The notes: generated by a model from the letters alone, not told the origin. A stretch of DNA of 64,000 bases from Pseudonocardia oceani (GCF_019263585.2 NZ_JADQDF010000001.1:434001-498000); one strand, 5' to 3'; numbered from the stretch's first letter, positions 33,697 through 43,096 are shown. Numbers and translations: made by a program.

Positions 33697-34206
33697 TTAC
33701 GCGGGTGCGGGATCGTCGTGCACCTGGACTTCATCCCCCACTTGGAGGTGGTCGAAGAACGCCGAGGCCTCGTCGCGCGACAACCGCACGCAGCCTGCGG
33801 ACTTGGTCTGCAGGTTGCCTTCGTGGAATGCGATGCCGCCGGGCGCGAAGAACACCGCGAACGGCATCGGCCCGCCCGACTCGCCGCTGACGTGGTCCCT
33901 GTTCTTCCACTCGACCCGGAACCGTCCAGCGGGCGTGCGCGCCTCGCCGCCGGCTCCGATGCTGATCGGCACCGGACCCCGCAGGACCTGACCGTCCTGG
34001 AAGAGCCACGCCCGGAGGCCGACGAGGTCGACGCACGCGGTGGCGGTCGCGGTGCACGGAGTGCCGGGCACGACCGGCGGGGCGGCCTCCTGGGACGCGG
34101 CAGTGGTTCCGACGGAGACCAGCGTGGCGGCGACGAGGGCCAGCACGACCGCGCTTCGGCGCCCTCGCCACGGCACGCGCCGACCCATGACCCCGCAGCT
34201 ACTCAT
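33697..34206 (-). CDS. L,D-transpeptidase (YkuD family), second copy
   Basis: A 169-residue secreted transpeptidase and paralogue of the protein at 24377-24877. Signal peptide (SAVVLALVAATLVSVGTTAA), then PGTPC…C…DLVGLRAWLFQDGQVLRGPVPIS and the catalytic IAFHEGNLQTKSAGCVRLS motif. The ATG at 34206 is preceded by GGAGAGGAC. It lies 15 bases downstream of the CDF palindrome on the minus strand side, so transcription of the CDF gene does not include it. Substrate: peptidoglycan stem peptides. Confidence 0.9.
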   Translation of the reverse strand: MSSCGVMGRRVPWRGRRSAVVLALVAATLVSVGTTAASQEAAPPVVPGTPCTATATACVDLVGLRAWLFQDGQVLRGPVPISIGAGGEARTPAGRFRVEWKNRDHVSGESGGPMPFAVFFAPGGIAFHEGNLQTKSAGCVRLSRDEASAFFDHLQVGDEVQVHDDPAPA

Positions 34207-34619
34207 ACTGTCCTCTCCGCGCTCAACACCCCGTGCAACTGCCGTGTTCGAGTGAGGGCACGCGAGTGAACCCGATCGTGTACTCGGCCGAGCAATGGCC
34301 ACGGAGCGCGACAGGACCGGCGGTCGGGGACTGAGCACCGAGAAGCACACTCACCGGGCCTCCGACGGCGCTGCGGCGGCCCTGCTGACGTGCTGACACT
34401 CTGATCACGACTCGAACACGACTCGATCAGGACGAAGGGACCGAGCTCCCACAGGCCCGCCACCGGACGACGTCGAGGGGGACTCTGTCGTGGCGCGCCA
34501 CCGCTCCCCCAGCGGCGCGCGGGCGTCCGAGCCCGACCGGAAGATGCCGTCAGGCATCGTCGCGGCCGGGAGGACGCACCGCCTGCCACCGCCTCCCGCC
34601 GGTGCCGACTGCGCGCGCA
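34207..34619. other. gap upstream of the second L,D-transpeptidase
   Basis: About 410 bases with no supported gene or clear repeat. Its right part may be the decayed 5' end of the M23 pseudogene. Confidence 0.3.
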
Positions 34620-35303
34620 CTGGTCGCGGCGGTGGCGGCCTGAGCCACGGTGGCCGCGGCCGAGACGATGGCCGTCCCCGTCGGCAACGATCTCGAGCCC
34701 GTCGTGCTCAGCGCGATGCTCCCCGTCCCTGATCCGCACACGGCGGCGGCCGCCGCGGTCTCGTGGGACGGCGTCGGCGGTAACGAGCCCCTGTCCGACA
34801 CCAGGGCCGCCGCACACGCCGGACGACTTCCCGGTCGACGTCCGCAATCTCACCAAGGCCGTCGAGATCGGGCAGGAACTCGCCCGGCAGGAAGCGATCC
34901 TCGACCGGCCCTCGCCGCTGGCGCTCCGGGCGCGGCACTGTTCGGGGACAGCGCGTTCGCCCAGCCGGTGACGGGCCGGGTCACCTCACAGTCCGGTCCC
35001 CGTTGAGGCCGTACCCACAACGGCTCGGCGTGGCCAACGCCATCGGCACGCCGATCTTCGCCGTCGCCGACGGTGTCATGGAGAATACGGGCCCGGTCAG
35101 CGGTTTCGGCCTCTGGGTGGTCGTGCGGCATCCCGACGGCACCCGGTCGGTCTACGCCCAACCGTACCTACGTCGACGTTGAGCAGCAGGTGTCCACCGG
35201 TGCCCAGATCGCCGAGGTGGGCAACCGCGGTTTCTCCAAGGGGCCGCACCTGCACCTGGAGATCTGGGACGACGACGGCACCAAACTCGCCCCGACCGCG
35301 TGA
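34620..35303 (+). pseudogene. frameshifted M23-type peptidase relic
   Basis: Fragments in all three plus frames reconstruct a LysM-less M23 endopeptidase: VRNLTKAVEIGQELARQEAI, then FAQPVTGRVTSQSG, then NAIGTPIFAVADGVM…GPVSGFGLWVVVRHPDGTRSVYA, then QVSTGAQIAEVGNRGFSKGPHLHLEIWDDDG. At least three frame changes and a stop after SQSGPR interrupt it. The HNGxDxA zinc motif is scrambled and YGH has become YAQ, while the last GPHLHLE motif is intact. Peptidoglycan hydrolase origin, no longer functional. Confidence 0.8.
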
Positions 35304-35548
35304 TTCAGGAACGCGGCATCGACGTCTGCGCGGTCCAGCGGCTCGGTCCGGAGCACCGGTCCGGGCGTCGCCGCTCACAGCACCCAGCAGCGCGGTCGCC
35401 GCGTCGCCGGTGTCTCGACGCGCCGGGATCGGTGTCCGTTTCGTACGGTCACCGGACACGGCCCGGTAACGGAACGGAAACGGACGCTCCCCGCTCCGCC
35501 TGCTCCCCGCCCGCCTCCGACCGGCCGTCCGGCACGAAAGGTCCGTTC

Positions 35549-36321
35549 GTGGCACGGCACAGCGCCCCATCGCGCCGATCGACGGCGCGCGTACGCCCCG
35601 CACCCGCACCTTCTGCCCCAGGCGCGGCACCGTTCCCGCACTGGTCTGGTCGCGCGCTACGGACCCACCGGGGTCCTCGCCGTCACCGCCGTCAGCTTGC
35701 GGCGCTCTCGCGACCGGTGAGCACCTGCCGATCGCGGAGGCGGACGTCGCACCGGCGGCGGTCCAGCTCGACACCCTCACGTCACCGGCCCTCCCGGACG
35801 AACCCATACTCCTGCTGAGCGTCGCACCGATCGCGCCTGAGCCCACCACCTTCGACGCAGGCGCTCTGGTCAAGGCCGTGACCCTGGGCGAGGAACAGCG
35901 TGCCCGTCAGGAGGCCGAGGCAGAGGTCGCCGAGGTCGCCGAGGTCGCCGCTCGTGAGGAGGAGGAACGCCGCGCGAGCAGCTGCGCTGCTGGTGACTCC
36001 GGGTTCGAGACCGTCCAACCCGGGGTGACCGACGCCGGCACCGAGCTGCGCTGCCGGTTCGGCGTCGACACCGTCTACGGCGTCGCCGGCCGCGCCGGCA
36101 CCTCCGACCACCCCGCCGGGCTCGCGCTCGACCTCATGGTCGACCGCGACCCCGGCGAGCAGCTCGCCGAGTACGCCGTCGAGAACATGGGCCGGCTCGG
36201 GATCAAGTACGTGATCTACCGGCAGCGCATCAACACTGGGTCGGGCTGGGAGGCCATGGAGGACCGGGGCGGAGTGACGGCCAACCACATGGACCATGTC
36301 CACGTGTCGTTCGACGGCTGA
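35549..36321 (+). pseudogene. decayed VldE/ARB-07466-like secreted protein
   Basis: The last 147 codons (from GTG 35878) encode an Ala/Glu-rich coil (EAEAEVAEVAEVAAREEEER) and the same C-terminal domain as the protein at 7306-8565: CRFGVD, SDHPAGLALDLMVD, YVIYRQRIN, NHMDHVHVSF. Upstream the coding sense continues (…HLPIAEADVAPAAVQLDTL…) with no start, and the apparent N-terminus from GTG 35549 lies in other frames (…GPTGVLAVTAVS…), so at least two frameshifts separate it. The C-terminal domain alone might still be made from GTG 35878 but would lack a signal peptide. Confidence 0.7.
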
Positions 36322-36344
36322 ATGCTGCCCGCCCAGCTACGCGA

Positions 36345-38318
36345 TCACCGGACGCCGCGAGGTCTGACCCCTGCGGCGAGCGTGGCGGGCAGCTTCGCTG
36401 ACCCGATCGGCCGAGAGTCGCCGCGACCGGGCGACACGGTCGCCAGGAGCAGCCCGGCGGCAACGGGCAGACACAGCCACACGAGCGCGGCCCACCGCTG
36501 CTCGGCGAGCAGATCGGGCACCCAGGCGAGTCCGACGCCACGGAAGTGCTCCTCACCGACGACGTCCGGTCGGACGAGGAGTGCGATCCCGGTGGCCAGC
36601 TGCACGCCCAGGAGGGCGAGGACCTCCCACAGGCGCGGGCGGGACGAGCCGGTGAGGCCGGCCGCGACGACACAGCCCGTCAGGAACAGCAACGCGTCCA
36701 ACCCCTGGCGTCCGACCGACGAGGCCAGCAGGAGGTCCAGCCAGCCGGCGCCGTACAGGGTGAGCTGAACCGCGGCGAGGACGAGCGGTGCGGCGCCCGG
36801 CCGGCGCAACCGCCGGACCAGGGGACGGCGCAGGAGCCACAGCAGACCGCCCTTCGGACTCGGCCCACCCGTCGCTCCGACCGCGGGCAGCGCGCGACGG
36901 GCGAGCCGAAGCGGCGCGCCGGCGGCGAGCAGCGCCGGAGCGACGGCCAGGAGGAGGACCTGGCCGACGGCGGCCACGCTCGGCATGGCCGCCCCGTAGC
37001 GGCCGATGCCGGACGAGGTGGCGACGAGCACGACCACCACGCCGGCGCACCAGGCGACGGTTCGGCGCAGCGGCCACGCGGCACCCGCAGCCCGGAGCGT
37101 GCCCAGCCCGGCGAGGTAGGTGATCAGGAGAACGGCCACGACGAGCGCGAACACCACGTCGAACCGGACCGCGGCCACGAGCTGCAGCGGCCCGTCCGGC
37201 GGGGCGAGCTCGTACCCGAGCGCCTCCTCGGTCCGGCCCGTCCCGCTCGTAGGCCCGGGTGGTGGTGGAGTGCGCCCGAGCCCGACCGCGAGTCCGATCG
37301 TGACCACCATGATCAGGAGTTCCAGCCCACCCCAGCGCAGTAGGTCGACCGTGCGGCCCCGGGCCGCGGCCGGCACGGTACGTCGCCGGTGGACGAGCCC
37401 GAGCAGGCCCAGCCCGGCAAGGGCCACGGTCTTGCCCACGACGATCGCGCCGTAGGGGGTGAGCAGGGCTCGTGGGTCGACGCCGACGCGGACCGCCAGG
37501 TTGACGAGTCCGGAGACGGCGAGCACCGCCCAGCACCACCCGGCGAGCGTGGAGAACCGGGGCAGGGCGGTGCGCAGCGCTCGCGGCGCCGTGGTCGCGA
37601 CCAGCAGTGTCGCGAGCAGACCACCGACCCAGAGCGCCGCCGCCACGATGTGCAGCAGCAGGCTGTCGGTGGCGATGTCGTGCGACGCGCCGACCGCGGA
37701 GTGCCCCGACGCGGCCACGGGCAACAGCCCGCCGACGGCGGCGACGAACAGGCCGACCGAACATCCCCAGGTGAGCGTGCCCGCACTCGTGACGGCGACG
37801 GCAGCCGCGATGACTCCGGTCAAGAGCCAGGCCGATGACGTGGGCGGCACCGGCAACGCCGCGGAGCCCAGCGCCTCGACCAGGGGGCGACCCGACGCCT
37901 CGGCAACGGTGAGCGGCACCATCAGCAGCGCCGCCGCCGCCCACACCGCCGCGGACACCGCGGCCGTTCGCACCGACCGGAATCCGGCCACGTCGAGGTG
38001 CCCGCTGCGCTGCGGCGGCGCCAGGACGGCGGCGAGCAGCAGCATCCCGACCGTGACCGTCGCGGCCACCTCGGACAACACCCGGACCATCGGCAGCGCG
38101 ACCGTCACGAGCGGTCCGGCGTCGGGCAGACCCGGAACCGTGGCCGCTCCCGCCACACCGAGCGCGACCGCCACGAGCATGCCCGCGACCGAACCGACCA
38201 CGAGGAGCGCCACGACCGTCAGCTGCCGCGCGCCACGACCGGTGATCGGCACTGACACCGCGGGCACCGTGACCCGGGCGGGCTCGGCGATGCGCGGCAT
38301 GTGCCTCCTCGGGTGCAT
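36345..38318 (-). CDS. CopD-CtaG fusion membrane protein
   Basis: A 657-residue protein with about fifteen helices joining two modules. Residues 1-340 are a CopD-like copper import domain (RVLSEVAATVTVGMLLLAAVLAP, GHSAVGASHDIATDSLLLHIVAAALWVGG with its His residues). Residues 380-640 are a caa3_CtaG-like domain linked to cytochrome oxidase assembly (ATSSGIGRYGAAMPS, WVPDLLAEQRWAALVW). The ATG at 38318 follows the upstream stop by one base; a second ATG at 38300 with AGGAGG is possible. Last gene of a four-gene operon. A frameshifted paralogue is at 45185-47043. Confidence 0.9.
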   Translation of the reverse strand: MHPRRHMPRIAEPARVTVPAVSVPITGRGARQLTVVALLVVGSVAGMLVAVALGVAGAATVPGLPDAGPLVTVALPMVRVLSEVAATVTVGMLLLAAVLAPPQRSGHLDVAGFRSVRTAAVSAAVWAAAALLMVPLTVAEASGRPLVEALGSAALPVPPTSSAWLLTGVIAAAVAVTSAGTLTWGCSVGLFVAAVGGLLPVAASGHSAVGASHDIATDSLLLHIVAAALWVGGLLATLLVATTAPRALRTALPRFSTLAGWCWAVLAVSGLVNLAVRVGVDPRALLTPYGAIVVGKTVALAGLGLLGLVHRRRTVPAAARGRTVDLLRWGGLELLIMVVTIGLAVGLGRTPPPPGPTSGTGRTEEALGYELAPPDGPLQLVAAVRFDVVFALVVAVLLITYLAGLGTLRAAGAAWPLRRTVAWCAGVVVVLVATSSGIGRYGAAMPSVAAVGQVLLLAVAPALLAAGAPLRLARRALPAVGATGGPSPKGGLLWLLRRPLVRRLRRPGAAPLVLAAVQLTLYGAGWLDLLLASSVGRQGLDALLFLTGCVVAAGLTGSSRPRLWEVLALLGVQLATGIALLVRPDVVGEEHFRGVGLAWVPDLLAEQRWAALVWLCLPVAAGLLLATVSPGRGDSRPIGSAKLPATLAAGVRPRGVR

Positions 38319-38319
38319 C

Positions 38320-38874
38320 TCAGGACGGGGCCGTTGCCCGGTCCCCGGTCGGGGTGACGACGAACCACTGGTCGCTCTCGCCGTGCCGGCCGCTGTCGGT
38401 CAGGCCACCCCGGTCAGCCGGATCCCGGTACAGGGGCCACCCCGCCAGCGTCACCTGCGCCGTGCCGTCGGGCCGGACGAGCGTGCCCACCACCGCCGGA
38501 TCGACGCCGAGCAGCAGCGGCTGCTGTCCGCTCCCGACGGTGAACGGCTTCCAGGATCCGCTACAGGCGTCGGCGCAGCGCGACGTGGGTGGCGCCGTGC
38601 TGTCGGCCTCCGACCGGTAGAGGAGCCGTCCGTCCCCGTCGGTCACGACGACACCGAGCGGGCCGCTCTGCACGGCGTACAGCACGGGTTCGCCGGTCGC
38701 CGCGGTGTGACCGTCCGTCTGCTCGCCGGAGGAGGCGCCCGGGGCGGCCTGGGCCGGAGTGGCCGGCGGCGGGGCGGCCGCCTCCGCCGCGCACCCGGCC
38801 GCCGCAGCGGCCAACGCGACGACCAGGACCAGCCGGGCGGTGCACGGGATCGGGCGGACGTGTCGTCGGTTCAT
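38320..38874 (-). CDS. COG4315-type lipoprotein
   Basis: A 184-residue lipoprotein: lipobox with Cys28 (AAAAGC), a Pro/Ala linker, then two copies of the secreted-lipoprotein repeat (PF03640): GVVVTDGDGRLLYRSEAD…CADACSGSWKPF and VTLAGWPLYRDPADRGGLTDSG. Function of the family is unknown, but it is often found beside copper or heme proteins. The ATG overlaps the upstream stop as ATGA and its stop is one base from the CopD-CtaG start. Confidence 0.88.
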   Translation of the reverse strand: MNRRHVRPIPCTARLVLVVALAAAAAGCAAEAAAPPPATPAQAAPGASSGEQTDGHTAATGEPVLYAVQSGPLGVVVTDGDGRLLYRSEADSTAPPTSRCADACSGSWKPFTVGSGQQPLLLGVDPAVVGTLVRPDGTAQVTLAGWPLYRDPADRGGLTDSGRHGESDQWFVVTPTGDRATAPS

Positions 38875-40304
38875 GGCGATTCTCCGTGATCCGCTAGGTG
38901 GAGGTGGGTCCATTCGGGAGACGGGCCCCGGAGGCCGTGGCTGATCGCGGCGACACCGGCCGCGCCGATCAGGACCGTTCCCACCGCGACGTCCGGGTGC
39001 AGCAACCCGGCTGCGGCGAGCGGCACCGCGAGGGTCACGGTCCCCGCCGCCCACCTGCCCGCGGCACGAGCGGTGTCCGGGAGGCATCGGCCCAGCCGCA
39101 CGAGCTCGACAGCCACGGTCGGGTCGGTGCCCGCGATGACGACATCCGCCACGTCCGCGGCCGGCGACAGCGAGATGCCGAGGTCGGCCGCAGCCAGCGC
39201 GGGAACTTCGTCGGGGTCACCGCTGATGACCGCGACAACGGCTCCTGCCTCCTGCAGCCGCCGGACGGCTGCAGCCGTCTCCGCAGGTCGTAGTCCCGCG
39301 ACGACGGTGTCGACCCCGGCGAGACCGGCGTACGCCCGCGCGATGTCGTCGGCGCCACCGGCGAGCAGGACCGGGTCGAGGTCCAGACCGCGTAACCGGG
39401 CGACGGCCGTGGGGCCGAGGGGTCGCGTTCCCGCGCCGGCGCGCACGCCGTCCGGGCCGAGCGTGCTCGCTCCGGCGATCAGCAGGGCGGTGACCCGAGA
39501 TGCGACCACCACGGCGTCCGTTGCACGGAGTGTGATTCCACGCCTGCGGAGCGCATCCGTCGCGGCGAGTGCCGCGGCGGGCCGCTCGAGGGCCAGCGCA
39601 ACCGGGCAGGACGCCACCAGCACCGCCAGGGCGATCTCCAGTGCGGCGGTACGACCTGCGCCGGCGCCGAACCAGAAGGAGGCCCCGCCCACCGCGGAGA
39701 ACAGGACGGCGGGAACGAACCATGTCCGCACACCGGCGGGGTCCGGCCCACCGGCGAGCTGCCGCGCGCCGAGCGCGGCGGTCGTGACGACCGCGGCCAC
39801 TTCCAGATGGAGCTGACCGGAGCCGTCCCCCCAGACCACAGTGAGCGGAACCGCCTGCCGGTAGCCCGACGCGCCGGCGGGGCCCGCGAGCAGGCTGTAC
39901 ACCGACATGCCGAACGCCGCCGACACGGTGAGCGCGGCGAGCACGTCCAGTGCCGCGCTCCCGCGACGCACCGCGGCGAGAGCCGACCGGTATAGCGGCA
40001 GGGCACCCCACGTGACGATCGGCACGGTGAGCAGCACACCGACCCACTGCCAGGCGGGGAACTGCAGGGGCGGCACCCACGTCAGCACCGCCACCGGCAC
40101 GGTGAGCACCGCGCAGCCGCGGACCCGGCCGGGCAGTGCACCGCGACCCGGCCGCCCGGACCGGGCGACGGCGGCCCGCGCCTCCGCGGCCGATCCGGTC
40201 GGCGGCAGCGGGGAGTCGCCGACCCGGGGCGGCGCGTGTGCGTGCTCCGCCGACGCGTCGGCACCGGGCGGCAGATCGGTCCGCTGCAGCGCATTGACGC
40301 TCAC
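38871..40304 (-). CDS. P-type ATPase-like protein lacking catalytic motifs
   Basis: A 477-residue protein resembling a P1B metal ATPase from the second helix on: helices around WQWVGVLLTVPIVTWGALPLY, GSAALDVLAALTVSAAFG, then ALAVLVASCPVALALERPAAALAATDALRRRGITLRATDAV. Where a real pump has CPC it has SCP; where DKTGT should follow it has LIAGASTLG, so the phosphorylated Asp is missing; the TGD/GDGxND hinge region is degenerate (VISGDPDEVPALAAADLGISLS). N-terminus is His-rich (EHAHAPP) with no CxxC metal domain. It cannot work as a pump; a scaffold or metal-binding role is possible. Start GTG 40304 overlaps the upstream stop (GTGA). Confidence 0.85.
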   Translation of the reverse strand: MSVNALQRTDLPPGADASAEHAHAPPRVGDSPLPPTGSAAEARAAVARSGRPGRGALPGRVRGCAVLTVPVAVLTWVPPLQFPAWQWVGVLLTVPIVTWGALPLYRSALAAVRRGSAALDVLAALTVSAAFGMSVYSLLAGPAGASGYRQAVPLTVVWGDGSGQLHLEVAAVVTTAALGARQLAGGPDPAGVRTWFVPAVLFSAVGGASFWFGAGAGRTAALEIALAVLVASCPVALALERPAAALAATDALRRRGITLRATDAVVVASRVTALLIAGASTLGPDGVRAGAGTRPLGPTAVARLRGLDLDPVLLAGGADDIARAYAGLAGVDTVVAGLRPAETAAAVRRLQEAGAVVAVISGDPDEVPALAAADLGISLSPAADVADVVIAGTDPTVAVELVRLGRCLPDTARAAGRWAAGTVTLAVPLAAAGLLHPDVAVGTVLIGAAGVAAISHGLRGPSPEWTHLHLADHGESP

Positions 40305-40546
40305 CGGCCGTGCACACCGTCGTGAACGGGGGCCACCCACCTCGGCCCGGCACCGTCGTCCGCGTTGCTGGTTCCCGCGGGTACTCCCTGGCCGGAGCCG
40401 CCGAGCACGGCCGGCCGCGGGAGGTCGGGGACGGGTACCAGCGAGTCGGACATCCGTCCGACCGTCCACGTTGCGCCGGCCGCCCACGCCAACGCGGTCA
40501 GGAAAACCGCAACCCGCGCGAGGGGCGGCAGCTCGGCATCGTCCAT
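40301..40546 (-). CDS. small membrane protein, first gene of pseudo-ATPase operon
   Basis: An 81-residue protein with one helix (VAVFLTALAWAAGATWTV) followed by a Pro/Gly-rich exposed segment containing PVPDLPRPAVLGG. No family recognised. It leads the operon small protein - ATPase-like - lipoprotein - CopD-CtaG, all joined by overlaps or one-base gaps, so it probably helps assemble the same complex. Confidence 0.6.
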   Translation of the reverse strand: MDDAELPPLARVAVFLTALAWAAGATWTVGRMSDSLVPVPDLPRPAVLGGSGQGVPAGTSNADDGAGPRWVAPVHDGVHGR

Positions 40547-40841
40547 GTCCGCACAGTAGGAACCGGCCGGTGCGACGGGTTGCCTTCCTGAGAGCCCGCG
40601 CCGCCCTCCGGCGACTCAGGCGCGCCCAGTGGGGCGGCGCACCCCCGTCCGGGCGAGCGCGCTGCGCCGGACGAACCGGGTGGGTCTCAGGGCGCCGTCC
40701 GGCGCGAAAAGCGGCACGACGAACGGCACGTGGGTCGCGGGGACGGCCGAGAGCGCCCAGACCTCTTCAGCACAGCCGGGCGCTCGATCGACCACCCGGC
40801 CGTGTGGCCATCCTGGAGAACACACGGCGCCCACGTGCCGG
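40547..40841. other. gap between lspA and the pseudo-ATPase operon
   Basis: About 295 bases with no supported gene. It should hold the promoter of the minus-strand operon; no clear operator repeat seen. Confidence 0.3.
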
Positions 40842-41405
40842 TCACCGCGCCGGGCCGCCCGCCCCGCTCAGAACCGGCTGCCGGCGCCAGGACAGCACGA
40901 ACGCCACGGCCACACCGGTCGTCAGCGCCACGTCGGCGAGGTTGAACGCGGCGAACCAGGCGACGTCCACGAAGTCGACCACCGCGCCCCGGCCCGGTCC
41001 CGGCGGGCGGACCAGCCGATCGATCAGGTTGCCGGCTGCTCCTCCGCCGACAAGGCCCAGCACCAGCGCCCATCCGGCCGAGGCGGCCCGACCTGCGAAC
41101 CAGGCGATCGCGACGAGGACGGCGCCGGCGAAGGCGGTGATGAACGGGGTGAACGAGGTCCCCATGCTGAACGCCGCGCCGGTGTTGAACGACAGCGCCA
41201 GCCCGACACCGGGCAGGAGCGGCCAGGGTTCGACGAGCAGGCGCAGCGCCGCTTCCTTCGAGGCCTGATCGACGATCACGACCGCGACCAGCACGACGGC
41301 GACCAGTTGCCACCTCCGCCGATGTCGGCCGGCCCGAGCCTGCTCGGCGGAGCCCTGTGCGCTGTCGTCTGCATCCGGAGCCACGATCGGACGATACGGA
41401 CACAT
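40842..41405 (-). CDS. lspA: lipoprotein signal peptidase (signal peptidase II)
   Basis: Removes signal peptides from diacylglyceryl-modified prolipoproteins. About 187 residues with four helices; catalytic aspartates in GGAAGNLIDRL and VVDFVDVAWFAAFNLAD, plus VDQASKEAAL and NTGAAFSMG, all characteristic of LspA. The GRGAVVDF loop is normal. Start taken at ATG 41405; a GTG at 41417 is in frame. Likely an accessory copy, since the essential chromosomal lspA is normally in another context; several lipoprotein genes lie nearby. Confidence 0.93.
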   Translation of the reverse strand: MCPYRPIVAPDADDSAQGSAEQARAGRHRRRWQLVAVVLVAVVIVDQASKEAALRLLVEPWPLLPGVGLALSFNTGAAFSMGTSFTPFITAFAGAVLVAIAWFAGRAASAGWALVLGLVGGGAAGNLIDRLVRPPGPGRGAVVDFVDVAWFAAFNLADVALTTGVAVAFVLSWRRQPVLSGAGGPAR

Positions 41406-41611
41406 TGCACGCAGCACCGCGGCGGCACCACCTGTTCCACCATGACGGCCACTGGTCGCCGGCAGCGGTTTTCCTGACGACCCTCGGTCTACGAGTTGCT
41501 CCCGGTCGAGCTGAGCATCGCAGTCGAAGTTGTTGACGATGCCCGTCGCCCCGCCGGACGGTCAGCCGGCTCACACCGGGCCGACATTAGCGGCGTCTAC
41601 CATCAGCGGTA

Positions 41612-42901
41612 ATGGCAGCTATGGACGCGACGACCGGCACCCACGGTCCCGACGCAGAGGCACCGACGATCGCCGAGATCCGCGCTCGCGGTCCGCTGCG
41701 CGGGCGGCTGATGTTCTTCGGACCCGCCATCGTCGCGGCCATCGCCTACGTGGACCCGGGCAACTTCGCCACGAACTTCTCCGCCGGCGCGCAATTCGGT
41801 TACCTGCTGCTCTGGGTGATCGTCGCGGCGAACCTGCTGGCGATGCTGATCCAGTCGCTGTCGGCGAAACTCGGGTTGGCCACCGGCCGGAACCTCCCGG
41901 AGACGTGCCGCGACCGGTTTCCCCGCCCGGTCTCCCGCGGGATGTGGGTGCAGGCCGAGATCGTCGCGATCGCCACCGACCTCGCCGAGGTGATCGGCGG
42001 TGCGATCGCGCTCAACCTGCTGTTCGGGATCCCGCTGTTCACGGGCGGGGTGATCACGGGGATAGTCGCCTTCGCCCTGCTGGCCCTGCAGTCCCGCGGC
42101 TTCCGGCCGTTCGAGCGGGCCATCGTGGGCCTGTTCGCCGTGATCCTGCTCGGCTTCCTCAGCACGGTGGTGCGCATCGAGATCGTCGGGGCCGACGCCG
42201 TCGCGGGGCTCGTCCCGCGGTTCGACGGGACCGACAGCGTGCTGCTGGCCACCGGCATCATCGGAGCCACCGTGATGCCGCACGTGGTCTACCTGCACTC
42301 CGCCCTCACCCAGACTCGGATCCGGGCCGACACCACGGCGGATCGCCGCTTCCTTCTCCGTCGCCAGCAGACCGACGTCGCGGTCGGGATGGGGCTGGCC
42401 GGCCTGGTCAACGCCGCGATGCTGGTCATCGCCGCCACGCTGTTCTTCGGTACCGACGTGCCCGACACCGACACCCTCGACGGGGTGTACGACGGGCTCG
42501 CGCGGGTCCTCGACCAGCCGGCCGCGTTCGCTTTCGCGATCGCGCTGCTCGCGTCGGGCTTCGCATCGTCCGGGGTCGGCACCTACGCCGGGCAGGTCGT
42601 CATGCAGGGCTTCATCCGACGGCAGATCCCGCTGCTGCTGCGACGCGCACTGACCCTGGCCCCCGCGCTCGTCGTCCTCGGCATCGGCATCGATCCCACG
42701 CGGGCACTGGTGCTCTCGCAGGTCGTGCTGTCGTTCGGCATCCCGTTCGCGCTCGTTCCGCTGGTCCTGCTCACGCGCCGCCGCGACATCATGGCCGAAC
42801 TGGTCAATCACCGCCTCACCACGGCGGTCGCCAGCCTGGCCGCGGTCGTCATCATCGGCCTCAACGGATTCCTGGTCTGGCAGACCGTCACCGGGGCCTG
42901 A
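41612..42901 (+). CDS. mntH: Nramp family Mn2+/Fe2+ transporter
   Basis: A 429-residue proton-coupled divalent metal importer with eleven helices. The metal site is complete: DPGNFATN in helix 1 and IGATVMPHVVYLHSAL in helix 6, with the usual charged N-terminus (IAEIRARGPLRG). ATG at 41612 lies in a TAATGG context without a strong ribosome site; an alternative ATG at 41621 is close. CATTA and TAATG bases about 25 apart just before the start form a weak palindrome that might bind a metal regulator. Followed by the operator at 42935. Confidence 0.93.
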   Translation: MAAMDATTGTHGPDAEAPTIAEIRARGPLRGRLMFFGPAIVAAIAYVDPGNFATNFSAGAQFGYLLLWVIVAANLLAMLIQSLSAKLGLATGRNLPETCRDRFPRPVSRGMWVQAEIVAIATDLAEVIGGAIALNLLFGIPLFTGGVITGIVAFALLALQSRGFRPFERAIVGLFAVILLGFLSTVVRIEIVGADAVAGLVPRFDGTDSVLLATGIIGATVMPHVVYLHSALTQTRIRADTTADRRFLLRRQQTDVAVGMGLAGLVNAAMLVIAATLFFGTDVPDTDTLDGVYDGLARVLDQPAAFAFAIALLASGFASSGVGTYAGQVVMQGFIRRQIPLLLRRALTLAPALVVLGIGIDPTRALVLSQVVLSFGIPFALVPLVLLTRRRDIMAELVNHRLTTAVASLAAVVIIGLNGFLVWQTVTGA

Positions 42902-43096
42902 CCTCGCACGGGTGCCCCCAGGTGGTCGACCCGAACTTCTACACGAGATAGTAGAAGTGTCGGCCGACCGGCCGAGCCGGACTGAAGGGACACGCCCATC
43001 CATTCGGATCCGCCGCCCGCACCGGTAGCAACCCCTGTTCGCGTCCAACGGCCGGGCGCCGCCGGTCCGGCGATCCGCCTGCGTCTCGCGATCCTG
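42902..43096. other. mntH / Lnt-like intergenic and unassigned N-terminus
   Basis: Contains the operator at 42935-42958 and then, from about 42988, sequence that reads in frame with the Lnt-like gene but lacks any ATG, GTG or TTG (see that entry). Confidence 0.4.
42935..42958. promoter_or_regulatory. perfect ACTTCTAC-N8-GTAGAAGT operator
   Basis: The best example in the window: eight-base arms at 42935-42942 and 42951-42958 around an 8-base centre. It is 30 bases before the apparent ribosome site of the Lnt-like gene. Same core and spacing as at 15616 and 30141. Confidence 0.7.

Noticed and set aside
41585..41611. CATTA…TAATG palindrome before mntH as an MntR site
   Set aside because: Only five-base arms with a 20-base spacer; too weak to call.
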